Positions 55,062 through 64,000 of a stretch of DNA of 64,000 nt are shown here, one piece after another; within the stretch, counting starts at the first letter, position 1; each line of letters starts with the position of its first letter. Origin of the DNA: Mariprofundus sp. KV (lineage in GTDB: Bacteria; Pseudomonadota; Zetaproteobacteria; Mariprofundales; Mariprofundaceae). The position numbers were made by a program, and so were the translations under genes. Below the pieces are notes generated by a model. The model ran no database searches. It had not been told where the DNA came from and saw only the letters and a list, made by a program, of their open reading frames with translations. The stretch is from the NCBI RefSeq assembly GCF_013387475.1, contig NZ_VWNB01000004.1, forward strand, positions 1-64,000. The letters run 5' to 3'.

Positions 55062-55091
55062 AAAGGGAGGCTCAATGAGCCTCCCTTTTTT
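55062..55091 (+). terminator. terminator after the beta-barrel gene
   Basis: AAAGGGAGGCTCA and TGAGCCTCCCTTT pair as a 13-bp stem followed by more T. The upstream A's also allow a leftward terminator for the converging yceH-like gene. Confidence 0.92.
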
Positions 55092-55106
55092 CTGGGGCAG
55101 CTGGGG

Positions 55107-55766
55107 TTATAGAAAGGTAGAACTATTCCCCTCTTTCAATCTCCTGATCTCCTCATCTAAGCGGGCGACGGTCTCTTCGAGCCGGGTGATGCGCTCCAAT
55201 GCATCATTGGTAAGTGAGGGTGATGCGGGAGCGGCTGTTCTGACAGGCGGGGTTTCGATATCCGGAGTACCGCACAACAGGTGCGTATATCGATCTTCGC
55301 GCTGACCTGGGGCTCTGGGGATTTGGATCACCAGCGGCTCGTCTCTGGCCATTAAGCTCTGAAGTGTCTTCTGAATCTCTTCATGATCGGCGAATTCGGC
55401 CATGCGGCTGGTGTTAACCTTGATCTCATTGAGCGTGTGTGAGCCGCGCAGCAGCATCACACATATAATGGAACGCTCTTTCGATGACAGGTGCAGTTTA
55501 CGTGAGAGAAACTGCTCGTAGCGGTCGGCACGGGCCAGTGTGTTGGCGGTGATCAGGCCATCATGGCGCAGTTCATTGATGACAGAGCCGACCTGTTGAG
55601 GGGAGAGGTTCATCACCGGATTGCGGCTGCTCTTCTGATTGCATGCGGCAACCAGTGCATTGAGCGTGAGCGGATAGTAATCGGGTGTGGTCATCTGCTT
55701 TTCCATCAGGCTTCCCAGCACGCGGGCCTGTAAAGCATTCAGCATCGCCTCTTCCTGTTCGCTCAT
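55107..55766 (-). CDS. YceH/DUF480 family protein
   Basis: 219 residues from ATG 55766 with AGAGGTG upstream. Two winged-helix-like segments are suggested: LNALQARVLGSLMEKQMTTPDYYPLTLNALVAACNQKSSR and SKERSIICVMLLRGSHTLNEIK. The C-terminal 30 residues form a likely coiled coil (LERITRLEETVARLDEEIRRLK). The family is conserved but poorly characterised; a DNA- or RNA-binding role is plausible. Confidence 0.9.
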   Translation of the reverse strand: MSEQEEAMLNALQARVLGSLMEKQMTTPDYYPLTLNALVAACNQKSSRNPVMNLSPQQVGSVINELRHDGLITANTLARADRYEQFLSRKLHLSSKERSIICVMLLRGSHTLNEIKVNTSRMAEFADHEEIQKTLQSLMARDEPLVIQIPRAPGQREDRYTHLLCGTPDIETPPVRTAAPASPSLTNDALERITRLEETVARLDEEIRRLKEGNSSTFL

Positions 55767-55810
55767 GGCATCACCTCTGTTTTCGAGTGTTTGAAGACTA
55801 ACTGTTATCT

Positions 55811-56713
55811 TTACCACTGTAATTGAAATTTGCTTTCAAAGTTGAGTCTGTTGCCGGCTATTGGATCTGTGAATGAGAGCCTTTTGGCCAGCAGTTGCAG
55901 TGGATCGTCGTAACTGGGCGGATCAGAGGGCGGCTGAAAGTCCGGGTAGAGGCGATCACCGACAATAACTGAACCGATCAACCCCAGATGCAGACGCAGC
56001 TGATGGGTTTTGCCGGTGATGGGTTTAAGTTCGAAACGAGCCAGTTTATCTCTTGTCTCCAGCAGTCGAATCTCAGAGCGGGCATTGATCTCCCCCTCCA
56101 TATTTCTGAAGCGTAACCAGGGCTCGCCGCGCTCAATGCGACTCTGAATATGCCAGGGGCTTTGCTCAGGGTGGTCCGGCGTGCTGGCAATTGCCTCGTA
56201 GGATTTGTCGATGTTGCCGAGGCGGAAGAGATCAAAGTAGGGGGCACGCTGTTTCTCATCGACAGTGAACAGAACTAGGCCGGCCGTTTCGCGATCCAGC
56301 CGGTGCACAGGCACAAGATGTTGCAGGCCGGTGCTTCGCTTGAGCCGGTGCAGCAGGCACTCGTTGACGTATGATCCGCCGGGAGTCACGGGCAGAAAGT
56401 GTGGTTTGTCAGCTATCAGAATATGCTCATTGCGAAACAGTATCGATTCGTGGAAGGGGATCGGGTGTTCAGTGACCACTTCGCGAAAATACTGTAGTCG
56501 TGCGTTGACTCGGTATGGGGTGGTTTCGTTGACAGGTTGCCCGGAATCATCGCATATTTTTCCGCTCTGCAAGCGATGCAGCCAGACATCCCGGCCGACA
56601 CGCGGGAAACGGTGATCAAAAAAATCGAGCAGGCTGGGATAGGGGAGAGGCACATTCGGCAGTGTGACGAATGATGGTGTGGGTGAAGTGCTTTGCTGAT
56701 TATTGTCGGGCAT
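55811..56713 (-). CDS. RluA-family pseudouridine synthase
   Basis: 300 residues. The catalytic motif HRLDRETAGLVLFT has the active Asp near residue 139; GKTHQLRLHL and VGDRLYP follow. The N-terminal part reads as an S4-like or RluA-specific region with FPRVGRDVWLHRLQSGKI. It isomerises uridine in rRNA or tRNA; the target cannot be told from the sequence. Close upstream of the YceH-like gene. Confidence 0.92.
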   Translation of the reverse strand: MPDNNQQSTSPTPSFVTLPNVPLPYPSLLDFFDHRFPRVGRDVWLHRLQSGKICDDSGQPVNETTPYRVNARLQYFREVVTEHPIPFHESILFRNEHILIADKPHFLPVTPGGSYVNECLLHRLKRSTGLQHLVPVHRLDRETAGLVLFTVDEKQRAPYFDLFRLGNIDKSYEAIASTPDHPEQSPWHIQSRIERGEPWLRFRNMEGEINARSEIRLLETRDKLARFELKPITGKTHQLRLHLGLIGSVIVGDRLYPDFQPPSDPPSYDDPLQLLAKRLSFTDPIAGNRLNFESKFQLQW

Positions 56714-56792
56714 AAGTGCTTAATAGTGCAAAAGCAGGAACAAAAGCGCCAGAAGTTAGCCGTTGCAGATCAGCGCAGAGAGCAGGTTCCCT

Positions 56793-56821
56793 TTGACACA
56801 CTCGATTACAATTCCTAAGCT
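56793..56821 (+). promoter_or_regulatory. candidate aroE promoter
   Basis: A perfect TTGACA, 17 bp, then TAAGCT. The predicted start would fall within a few bases of the ATG at 56830, implying a very short or absent leader, or use of the ATG at 56845. Confidence 0.4.
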
Positions 56822-56829
56822 GACGATGC

Positions 56830-57711
56830 ATGAAAACTGACGCAATGACAAAGATTTATGGCATCATCGGCTGGCCAGTGAAACATTCGCTTTCACCGGT
56901 TTTTCAGTCCACTTTCCTTGAGCAGCAGCAGATCAATGCGGCTTACCTCCCTTTTGCAGTGGCACCTGAATTGCTCGAGCAGGCGATGCAGGGCATGCTG
57001 GCTCTGGGTATTGAGGGGTTTAATGTGACTGTTCCGCATAAAGAGTCGGTGTTTCAGATGGTCTCTGCTGATGAGGATGCCAGGCTGATTGGTGCGGTGA
57101 ACAGCGTGCGCCGTGGCTCTGCTGGCTGGGAGGCGACCAATACCGATTGGCGTGGCTTTAAAGCGGTGGTTGAAGGACTTGCGATTCCTGTGGCCGGAAA
57201 AAAGGCGCTGCTGTTTGGTGCCGGTGGTACCGCTCGTGCTGTTCTGCATGCTCTGGCTACTCTTGAACTTGAAACCGTCTATATCTGCAATCGAAATCCT
57301 GAGCGGCTGGCCAATTTTGTTGCCTTTGCCCGCTCCAGCTATCCGTCGCTGAATTGTGAGCCTGTGAGATGGCAGCAGGATGCGGTTGCAGATGCCTGTG
57401 CAGAGGCGGCTCTGCTGGTGAATACCACGACGGTCGGTCTGGCATCAGATCAACAATTTCCATTTGCGCTTTGCGGGGCTGGGGCAGCTATCGATGCTGT
57501 TTACAAACCTGACGGTGACACAGCCTTCTGCAAGGCTGCTGCAGTCAGTCGGAGTGCAGTGGATGGCCTGCCGATGCTGATTGCTCAGGGTGCGGAATCC
57601 TTTGCCTGGTGGCACGACTGTGCACGTCCCGATTGCAGCAGTGCACTGAGAAATATCGAGCAGCAGCTTGGCCGAACTGCGGTGCAGCTGCCCGGCTGGC
57701 AGGGCTGCTGA
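56830..57711 (+). CDS. aroE: shikimate dehydrogenase
   Basis: 293 residues. Substrate domain: YGIIGWPVKHSLSPVFQ and FNVTVPHKE with catalytic Lys; Asp in NTDWRGF. NADP domain: LFGAGGTARAV and NRNPERL, then VNTTTVGL. It reduces 3-dehydroshikimate in the aromatic pathway. No SD at either Met start. Its stop overlaps the pilB ATG. Confidence 0.95.
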   Translation: MKTDAMTKIYGIIGWPVKHSLSPVFQSTFLEQQQINAAYLPFAVAPELLEQAMQGMLALGIEGFNVTVPHKESVFQMVSADEDARLIGAVNSVRRGSAGWEATNTDWRGFKAVVEGLAIPVAGKKALLFGAGGTARAVLHALATLELETVYICNRNPERLANFVAFARSSYPSLNCEPVRWQQDAVADACAEAALLVNTTTVGLASDQQFPFALCGAGAAIDAVYKPDGDTAFCKAAAVSRSAVDGLPMLIAQGAESFAWWHDCARPDCSSALRNIEQQLGRTAVQLPGWQGC

Positions 57712-59408
57712 TGAGCCGCTCAAGACTGGGTGATATTCTGCTGCGTCAGCAGCGCATCACGCGTGATCAACTTGATCAGGTGCAACGTGAGGCCAAACTC
57801 AATGGTGATACACTTACCCTGCAGCTGGTGAAGCAGGGTATCTTTACAGAAGAGCAGCTGGTCGCTTTTGTGGCCCGTTCATTTGGTTGTCCGATTGTTG
57901 ATCTGAGCAAGGTTGAGGTTAATGCGGAAACTTCCAAAGTGCCGTTTGATATCCTGCGAAAAAACATGGCGCTGCCGCTTAAGCATGAAGGCAATATGCT
58001 CAGGCTGGCTGTGGCGGACCCCTACGATATCAATGCCCTGGATGAGATCGCGTTTGTTAGCGGTAAACAGGTTGATGTTGTCATTGCCGCCGAGAGTGAA
58101 CTGATCAAGAAGCTGGATGAACTGGGTGATTCTGACTCCCATCTTCAGGATGTTATGGCTGATCTGGGTGCGATGGACGTCGAGGTTGTCGAAGCTATCG
58201 ATGAGGATGTCGATACCTTGAGCCTCTCCGCCAAGACTGAGGCTGCACCCGTTGTGCGACTGATTAATCTGGTACTGCTTGACGCGATTAAACGTGGCGC
58301 ATCGGATATTCATCTTGAGCCTTATGAGAAGGTGCTGCGGGTGCGTTATCGCATTGATGGCGTACTGCATGAGATTATGCGCCCACGCATGAATATGCGC
58401 GATGCGATGATTTCACGGCTGAAAATTCTTGCCCGACTTGATATCTCCGAACGGCGTCTGCCGCAGGACGGGCGCATTAAATTAAGACTATCACGTGCTA
58501 AAACGGTCGATTTCCGTGTCTCTGTTCTGCCCACCCTGTTTGGTGAGAAGGTGGTGCTGCGTCTGCTCGACCCCTCCAGTCTGCAGCTGGATATGACCAA
58601 ACTGGGTTATGGGCCACAGGCACTGGGCTGGCTGAAAGAGACTATCAGCCGTCCCTACGGCATGGTGCTGGTGACCGGGCCAACCGGATCGGGTAAAACC
58701 GTGAGTCTCTATTCGGCGGTTGCCGAATTGAATCAGCCGGGTGTCAATATCTCCACCGCTGAGGATCCGGTGGAGTTCAACTTCATGGGTATCAATCAGG
58801 TAAATGTGAATGCCGATATCGGTCTCGACTTTCCGGCGGCCCTGCGCTCGTTTCTGCGTCAGGATCCCGATATTATTCTCATTGGTGAGATTCGTGATTA
58901 CGAGACCGCCGCCATTGGCATCAAAGCAGCGCTGACCGGCCATCTGGTACTGGCCACGTTGCATACCAATGATGCCCCCTCTACCATGACACGACTGGTG
59001 AATATGGGGGTGGAGTCATTTCTGGTCGGTTCTGCTGTGAATCTGGTCTCTGCGCAACGACTTGCCCGCCGTATCTGTCCCGATTGTAAAACCGAAGAGG
59101 TTATTCCGGCATCAGCCTTGCTGGAGGCGGGGGTGAGTGAGGCCGATGTACCCTCATTCAGGCCGATGCATGGTGCCGGTTGTCCGACCTGTAGCGGTAC
59201 AGGTTACAAAGGGCGAACGGGTATCTATCAGGTGATGCCGATTTTTGATGAAATTCGCGAGGCGGTGTATGCTGGTCAGAATTCGAACCAGATTAATGAG
59301 ATTGCAGTGGCCAAAGGCGTGAAAACGTTGCGTATGGAGGCTCTGGAAAAAGTGAAGGCCGGAGAGATCTCCCTTGAGGAGTGTCTCAGGGTGACGGTGG
59401 CAGATTGA
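57711..59408 (+). CDS. pilB: type IV pilus assembly ATPase PilB
   Basis: 565 residues from ATG 57711. N-terminal MshEN-type domain (RLGDILLRQQRITRDQL, PFDILRKNMALPL), then the secretion ATPase core with GPTGSGKTVSLYSA (Walker A), the Asp box near STAEDPVEFNF, Walker B DPDIILIGEIRD, and the His box ATLHTND. The tetracysteine zinc site CPDCKTEE...GCPTCSGTGYKG is present. It powers pilus extension in the cytosol with PilC. Confidence 0.95.
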   Translation: MSRSRLGDILLRQQRITRDQLDQVQREAKLNGDTLTLQLVKQGIFTEEQLVAFVARSFGCPIVDLSKVEVNAETSKVPFDILRKNMALPLKHEGNMLRLAVADPYDINALDEIAFVSGKQVDVVIAAESELIKKLDELGDSDSHLQDVMADLGAMDVEVVEAIDEDVDTLSLSAKTEAAPVVRLINLVLLDAIKRGASDIHLEPYEKVLRVRYRIDGVLHEIMRPRMNMRDAMISRLKILARLDISERRLPQDGRIKLRLSRAKTVDFRVSVLPTLFGEKVVLRLLDPSSLQLDMTKLGYGPQALGWLKETISRPYGMVLVTGPTGSGKTVSLYSAVAELNQPGVNISTAEDPVEFNFMGINQVNVNADIGLDFPAALRSFLRQDPDIILIGEIRDYETAAIGIKAALTGHLVLATLHTNDAPSTMTRLVNMGVESFLVGSAVNLVSAQRLARRICPDCKTEEVIPASALLEAGVSEADVPSFRPMHGAGCPTCSGTGYKGRTGIYQVMPIFDEIREAVYAGQNSNQINEIAVAKGVKTLRMEALEKVKAGEISLEECLRVTVAD

Positions 59409-60601
59409 TGGCTGTATTTGTTTGGCAGGGAAAAAACAGACAGGGCGTTCCACAGAGTGGTGAGATGGAGGCCAATAACCGTGAAATCGTTTCAGCTACG
59501 CTACGACGGCAGGGGCTGGCCGGCATCAAGGTTAAGAAAAAACCGATTGAGATTAACCTGTTTCCCGAGAAGGTGGATGAGAAGGATATCTCTATCTTCT
59601 TTCGCCAGCTCTCCACGATGATTAATGCTGGTCTGCCGCTGGTGCAGTGCTTCGAGATGGCCGAGAAGGGCTCTGAAAAAAAAGCGCTGAACAAGCTGCT
59701 TAGGGATGTGCGCCAGAACCTTGAGGGCGGTAACCCTCTGGGCGAAACGATGCGTAAATTTCCCAAAGAGTTTGATCGCCTGACCTGTGCTCTGATTGAG
59801 GCGGGTGAGCAGGGCGGTATTCTTGACTCGATTCTGCTCAGGCTCTGCACCTATAAAGAGAAGGCGCTCAGTCTGAAACGAAAAATCAAGTCGGCGATGG
59901 TATACCCTGTCGCCATTCTGGTGGTTTCGTTTATTGTAACCTCAATTTTGATGATCTTTGTGATCCCTATTTTTAGTGAGATGTTTGCCGACTTTGGTGC
60001 GGAGTTGCCTGCCCCGACCCAGATTGCCATGGCGATATCAGATATCTTTGTCGAGTTCTGGTATGTGATTCTGTTTGCACCGATTTTACTGGTGTTTGCC
60101 ATTAAAGCGATCTACAAAACCCCTGCCGGACACTATCAGATGGATAAACTTCTGCTCTCACTGCCTGTTCTGGGTGACGTGCTGCGCAAGGCTTCTGTAG
60201 CCCGATTCTGCCGCACATTCTCGACACTGGCGGCTGCCGGTGTACCGATTCTCGATGCTCTGGATACGGTGGCCGAAACCTCCGGTAATGTGGTGATCGA
60301 AGAGGTGATCCTCGCCTCCAAAGAGTCGATCTCCCAAGGTCAGACGTTAACCGCACCACTGGAGGCCAGTGGCGTATTTCCTGTCATGGTGACCCAGATG
60401 ATCTCAATCGGTGAGCAGACCGGTAGCCTTGAAGAGATGCTGGGCAAGATTGCTGATTTCTACGAGGAGGAGGTGGATACTGCCGTGGAGAATATGCAGC
60501 AGTTGATGGAGCCCATGATTATGGCATTTCTCGGCGTGGTGATTGGCGGGCTGGTGATTGCGATGTATCTGCCCATCTTCCAGATGGCCTCCATCGTTTA
60601 A
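59408..60601 (+). CDS. pilC: type IV pilus inner-membrane platform PilC
   Basis: 397 residues from ATG 59408 (TGATG overlap with pilB). Two T2SSF domains: FFRQLSTMINAGLPLVQCFEMAEKG in the first and FCRTFSTLAAAGVPILDALDTVAETSGN in the second. Three membrane helices, ending MAFLGVVIGGLVIAMYLPIFQM. It couples PilB to pilin assembly. Confidence 0.95.
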   Translation: MAVFVWQGKNRQGVPQSGEMEANNREIVSATLRRQGLAGIKVKKKPIEINLFPEKVDEKDISIFFRQLSTMINAGLPLVQCFEMAEKGSEKKALNKLLRDVRQNLEGGNPLGETMRKFPKEFDRLTCALIEAGEQGGILDSILLRLCTYKEKALSLKRKIKSAMVYPVAILVVSFIVTSILMIFVIPIFSEMFADFGAELPAPTQIAMAISDIFVEFWYVILFAPILLVFAIKAIYKTPAGHYQMDKLLLSLPVLGDVLRKASVARFCRTFSTLAAAGVPILDALDTVAETSGNVVIEEVILASKESISQGQTLTAPLEASGVFPVMVTQMISIGEQTGSLEEMLGKIADFYEEEVDTAVENMQQLMEPMIMAFLGVVIGGLVIAMYLPIFQMASIV

Positions 60602-60676
60602 CCTGAAAAGGCCATGCGCTGGCATCATTCAACTCACAGTAATCTGGCAGCATGAGAAAAGGCTGCTGATCTACCC

Positions 60677-62239
60677 ATGTCACTGATCTATTTCAGAGTG
60701 TTGGCCGGAGCCATCATCTCTCTGATTATTGCTACCTGGTTTTATGATGATGCCGGAGCCCTTCACAAGCAGATGCTGCTCTTTTGTGGTGTGCTGTTTC
60801 TTGTTCTGCTGGTTGTTCAGGCTGTTCTGACCTATAGCCATGTGGCTCTGCGCAACCAGTATCTGATCGGTTATGGCTCAGATGCCCTGCTTGCAGGGGG
60901 GCTGATCTTTGTCACCGGTGGTGTGGCCAGTCCATTCGCGTTCCTTTCTGGTCTTATCATTATCGCCTCCGGCCTGCACGCCATGCGCCTGCTGCCGCAA
61001 CTGGTTGCTGTGATTGCCTGTATCAGCTATCTGGCTGCAGTCAATGGTGATGCCTGGCTGGCTGATCAGCATTTGCTCGACTTTCAACAGTCACTCAAAA
61101 CACTGCTACAGGTCTCCGCACTGCTGCTGGTTGGTGGTGTCATGGCCTACATATCCAGACGCCATGCTGCGCTTAGTGCCACCAGCGATCATGCGGTGCG
61201 CCGCCATCGCCAGCTAAAGGATCTCTATGATCGGGTAATGCAGTCGATGCATGAGGGGATGGTGGTGCTTGATGAGGGGCTGCAGCTCTCCGATATGAAC
61301 GGGGCTGCTGAACGGTTACTCGGCTCTCTGAAATTGGAGGCCCTGTTAGCTGCCTCTGAACTTAAAAGCTATTTTGAGCAGCCAAATCACAGTTCATATC
61401 AGTGTGACTATGTCTTTGATGATAAGGTGCTATTGGTGCGGGTCACCCGCCTAGAGGCGGGAGCGGATGCGACCTGGCTGTTGACGCTGGTTGATATCAG
61501 TGAGGTTCGCAAACTGGAGGGGGAGCTCATGCAGCAGGAGAAGATGGCCGCTCTGGGGCAGATGGCGGCCATGCTGGCACATGAGATACGAAATCCGATT
61601 CAGACGATGGCACAGGGGCTGGAGTTTATCGGTATGGATGCAGAGAGGGATATCAATATCAAACATATCATGCATGATGAGATGCTGCGCCTGAACAGGC
61701 TGGTCTCGACGATGCTTGAGTACTCCAAACCGCTGCGTCCTGTACCGGTTTCGGTTGCAGTTGCCGAGCTTATAGAAGCAGCTGTAAAGCAGGTTGAGAT
61801 GGGTGGTGCTGAACATGTGCACTGGCAGTGTGATGCCGGTCGTCTGCAGCTGGATCCTGACCATTTTAGATTGCTTCTGGACAATCTGCTCTCCAACGCA
61901 CTGGCCAACAGGGATGAGCATGGTGAGGTTCGTATAGAGATGCATGCCAGCGGCATGCGATGGAACCTTAAGGTCTGCAATCCCGGCATGGTTGCAGATG
62001 AGGTGAAAAGCAGATTGTTCGAACCGTTTGTCAGTGGCCGCTCCCGTGGCGTTGGTCTGGGGCTGGCGACGGTTCAGCAGGTGTGCCGGGCCAATAGCTG
62101 GTTGATTGATGTAATGAGCAGCGACGGGATGACCTGTTTTAACGTCACCTGTTTAAGCAGTGATTTTATTGTGCCAGAGCGTGACTCCGGAGATGGTGAA
62201 GGTCAGAAACAGATAAGCGTGGAGGAAACTGATGGCTGA
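60677..62239 (+). CDS. pilS: sensor histidine kinase PilS-like
   Basis: 520 residues. About six N-terminal helices (1-160), a PAS-like middle (about 180-285, MQSMHEGMVVLDEGLQLSDMNG), HisKA with AAMLAHEIRNPIQTMAQGLE and an HATPase domain with LLDNLLSNAL, GVGLGLATVQQV. In the family PilS senses pilin in the membrane and controls pilin gene transcription through PilR. It overlaps pilR by 8 bp. Confidence 0.93.
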   Translation: MSLIYFRVLAGAIISLIIATWFYDDAGALHKQMLLFCGVLFLVLLVVQAVLTYSHVALRNQYLIGYGSDALLAGGLIFVTGGVASPFAFLSGLIIIASGLHAMRLLPQLVAVIACISYLAAVNGDAWLADQHLLDFQQSLKTLLQVSALLLVGGVMAYISRRHAALSATSDHAVRRHRQLKDLYDRVMQSMHEGMVVLDEGLQLSDMNGAAERLLGSLKLEALLAASELKSYFEQPNHSSYQCDYVFDDKVLLVRVTRLEAGADATWLLTLVDISEVRKLEGELMQQEKMAALGQMAAMLAHEIRNPIQTMAQGLEFIGMDAERDINIKHIMHDEMLRLNRLVSTMLEYSKPLRPVPVSVAVAELIEAAVKQVEMGGAEHVHWQCDAGRLQLDPDHFRLLLDNLLSNALANRDEHGEVRIEMHASGMRWNLKVCNPGMVADEVKSRLFEPFVSGRSRGVGLGLATVQQVCRANSWLIDVMSSDGMTCFNVTCLSSDFIVPERDSGDGEGQKQISVEETDG

Positions 62240-63596
62240 TATTTTGTTGGTTGAAGATGAAGCCAACGCCAGGCAGATCCTTACGCTGGGGTTGAGCCTT
62301 CAGGGTCATCAGGTGAGCGGCTGTGGTTCTGTGGAAGAGGCGCAGAGGCTGATGCATAGTCAGGTGTTTGATGTGGTGTTGACTGACCTGCGCATGGATG
62401 GGCGTGATGCTGGCCTTGAGGTAATTCGTATGGGGCGAGAGCTGCAGCCGGATGCCCGTATACTGCTGCTTACCGCTTATGCCAGTGCCGATACAGCTGT
62501 AGCGGCTATGAAAGAGGGAGCCTTCGACTATCTGACCAAGCCGGTTTCGGCGGAGGAGCTGGCAGCGGCTGTAGAGAGGGCGCTGGCTGATAGTGCCGAA
62601 GCAGCGCCTGTTGAACAGAAGAGTGAGGTTGCCAACGGCAAACATGAGATGCTTATCGGGGTCTCTGAGGCGATGAAGCGGGTGCGCTCCAGACTTGGAC
62701 GGGCGGCACTATCGGATTTTACAGTGTTGATCAGTGGTGAGTCGGGAACCGGCAAGGAGCTTGCCGCAAGGTATGTGCATGCTTCATCAACACGAGCCCA
62801 TGAAGCGTTTGTTCCTGTGCATTGCGGAGCTATTCCTGACGGACTGTTTGAGTCGGAGCTGTTCGGCCACCGCAAAGGTGCATTTACCGGTGCCGATTAT
62901 GATCGCAATGGACTTATTGAGGCGGCCAATGGTGGCACGCTCTTTCTCGATGAGGTGGGTGAGATGCCATTGGCAGTGCAGGTGAAGCTGCTGCGTGTGC
63001 TGCAGGAGCGTTCTGTGCGCCGCGTTGGTGATGATCATGAGCACGCCGTTGATCTGCGCATTATTGCGGCTACCAATCGCGATCTTGAGGCTGAGGTGCG
63101 CAAGGGTGATTTTAGAGAGGATCTCTTTTTCCGGCTCAATGTGGTGCCGGTGCATATGCCGCCGCTGCGTCAGCGCAGCGAGGATATTCCCGAACTTGCA
63201 AAAGCGATTGTCCGGCAGTGGAGCGGGGGGCGCTCCAGACTGAGTGAAAGCTGCCTGAGCCGACTCTGTGAGCTCCCCTTTATGGGCAATGTGCGCGAGC
63301 TGGAGAACCTGTTGCAGCGCATGCTCGCACTCTCTGAAAGTGGTGATCTGGATGCTGCCCTGCTTAATGAACTCTATGCCGTTAAACAGCTTGAAGCCGA
63401 GGTTTCACTGTCGCGCCTACAGGAGCAGAAGATCGATCTCGATAGCTGGCTGGAGACGATGGAGCGGCAGCTGATAGAAGAGGCTGTGAGCAAAACCGGC
63501 GGTAATATTACCCGCGCAGCAGAGGAGCTTGGTATCAGCTTCCGCTCGATGCGCTACCGATTGAAAAAACTTGGTCTATCCGGAGCCGAAGAGTGA
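62232..63596 (+). CDS. pilR: sigma54-dependent response regulator PilR-like
   Basis: 454 residues. Receiver domain with phospho-acceptor Asp in [10 protein letters not shown] and conserved Lys in DYLTKPVS. The AAA+ domain has [15 protein letters not shown], the GAFTGAD loop that contacts sigma54, and the switch [13 protein letters not shown]. The C-terminal Fis-like HTH is [25 protein letters not shown]. The expected target, pilA, is not in the window. Confidence 0.95.
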   Translation: MADILLVEDEANARQILTLGLSLQGHQVSGCGSVEEAQRLMHSQVFDVVLTDLRMDGRDAGLEVIRMGRELQPDARILLLTAYASADTAVAAMKEGAFDYLTKPVSAEELAAAVERALADSAEAAPVEQKSEVANGKHEMLIGVSEAMKRVRSRLGRAALSDFTVLISGESGTGKELAARYVHASSTRAHEAFVPVHCGAIPDGLFESELFGHRKGAFTGADYDRNGLIEAANGGTLFLDEVGEMPLAVQVKLLRVLQERSVRRVGDDHEHAVDLRIIAATNRDLEAEVRKGDFREDLFFRLNVVPVHMPPLRQRSEDIPELAKAIVRQWSGGRSRLSESCLSRLCELPFMGNVRELENLLQRMLALSESGDLDAALLNELYAVKQLEAEVSLSRLQEQKIDLDSWLETMERQLIEEAVSKTGGNITRAAEELGISFRSMRYRLKKLGLSGAEE

Positions 63597-64000
63597 CGCT
63601 GTTTATTATCACTGCTTCTCTGTTAGGGCTGATCTTTGGCAGTTTTGCCAATGTCTGTGTGCACCGGATTCCGCGCCGCGAGTCGATTGCCTTTCCTGCC
63701 AGCCACTGCCCTGCCTGTGACCATCCGATAGCGCTAAGTGATAATGTGCCACTGCTCTCATGGCTGCTGCTTAAAGGTGCCTGCCGCCACTGCGCTTCAC
63801 CGATCTCATGGCGCTACCCGCTGCTGGAGTTGCTGATGGGGGTAAGCTGGGGAGGGCTGGCATGGCTTTATGGCCCCATACCCATACTGCTGGTTGCCAT
63901 TACGCTGTTTTTCCTGCTCTGGATTCTGACCCTGATTGATCTTGAGACAGGGCTATTGCCCAATGCACTCACCTTTCCCGGTATCGCACTGGGGCTTCTT
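63593..64000 (+). CDS. pilD: prepilin peptidase PilD, truncated by window end
   Basis: 136 residues are visible from GTG 63593, which overlaps the pilR stop. N-terminal IFGSFANVCVHRIPR, zinc cysteines CPACDHP and CRHCASP, and the first catalytic Asp in ILTLIDLETGLLPN. It cleaves leader peptides from type IV prepilins and may N-methylate them. The second Asp motif lies beyond the window. Confidence 0.93.
   Translation, partial: MTLFIITASLLGLIFGSFANVCVHRIPRRESIAFPASHCPACDHPIALSDNVPLLSWLLLKGACRHCASPISWRYPLLELLMGVSWGGLAWLYGPIPILLVAITLFFLLWILTLIDLETGLLPNALTFPGIALGLL

Overview
The window looks like a chromosomal segment of a Gram-negative, respiring proteobacterium. The evidence is a 14-gene NADH:quinone oxidoreductase operon with separate nuoC and nuoD, an F1Fo ATP synthase operon, ubiquinone genes (ubiC, ubiA), recycling of meso-diaminopimelate muropeptides (mpl), outer-membrane proteins and type IV pilus genes. 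The combination would suit a Zetaproteobacterium such as Mariprofundus, but that is an inference from gene content and style. No rRNA or other phylogenetic marker was compared.

Layout. 1-1501: a possible gene end, a membrane protein and a PrsW-like membrane protease. 1830-7149: a compact, AT-richer foreign island with a ParB/DNA-methyltransferase fusion, DUF5681, a phage large terminase, DUF2924 and a large serine recombinase, lying next to tRNA-Ser(GGA). 7582-11568: housekeeping genes (esterase, mpl, fbp, family-4 uracil-DNA glycosylase). 11687-12180: three tandem micro-genes for 22-23 residue hydrophobic peptides sharing the motif FDIA, each with its own CRP-type palindrome upstream. 12290-15327: a secreted peptidyl-prolyl isomerase, tRNA-Thr(CGT), rsmE, ubiC and ubiA. 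15358-15881: tmRNA, its terminator, and a second, interrupted copy of the tmRNA 3' end. 16205-30576: nuoA-N. 30765-37564: atpI-B-E-F-H-A-G-D-C. 37705-40928: glmU-glmS. 40997-54259: an ion, osmotic and envelope stress region. 54423-56713: an outer-membrane protein, a YceH-like protein and a pseudouridine synthase. 56830-64000: aroE, then pilB, pilC, pilS, pilR and a truncated prepilin peptidase gene.

The most coherent regulatory finding is in the stress region. Two divergent intergenic regions (45396-45560 and 50528-50645) each hold two back-to-back promoters of the form TGTGAC-N17-CGTC(T/C)(T/A)A, four in all with identical spacing. They would drive corC-mscS-mgtE(N)-mgtE, rimK plus an aspartoacylase-like hydrolase, an OmpA-family protein, and an operon that itself encodes an ECF sigma factor, an MscS-like channel and a KefB-like antiporter. 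This reads as an autoregulated ECF regulon for magnesium, turgor and envelope homeostasis with no obvious adjacent anti-sigma gene.

A second thread is a family of tiny palindromic elements. A 57-bp insert between nuoG and nuoH and a 71-bp insert in the duplicated tmRNA end share one plan: a 9-bp stem with a 6-nt loop, whose arms differ by compensating changes, followed by a conserved ACGCGCAAA-type hairpin. The nuo copy is flanked by 17-bp direct repeats and creates a 25-codon ORF that keeps ATGA overlaps with both neighbours.
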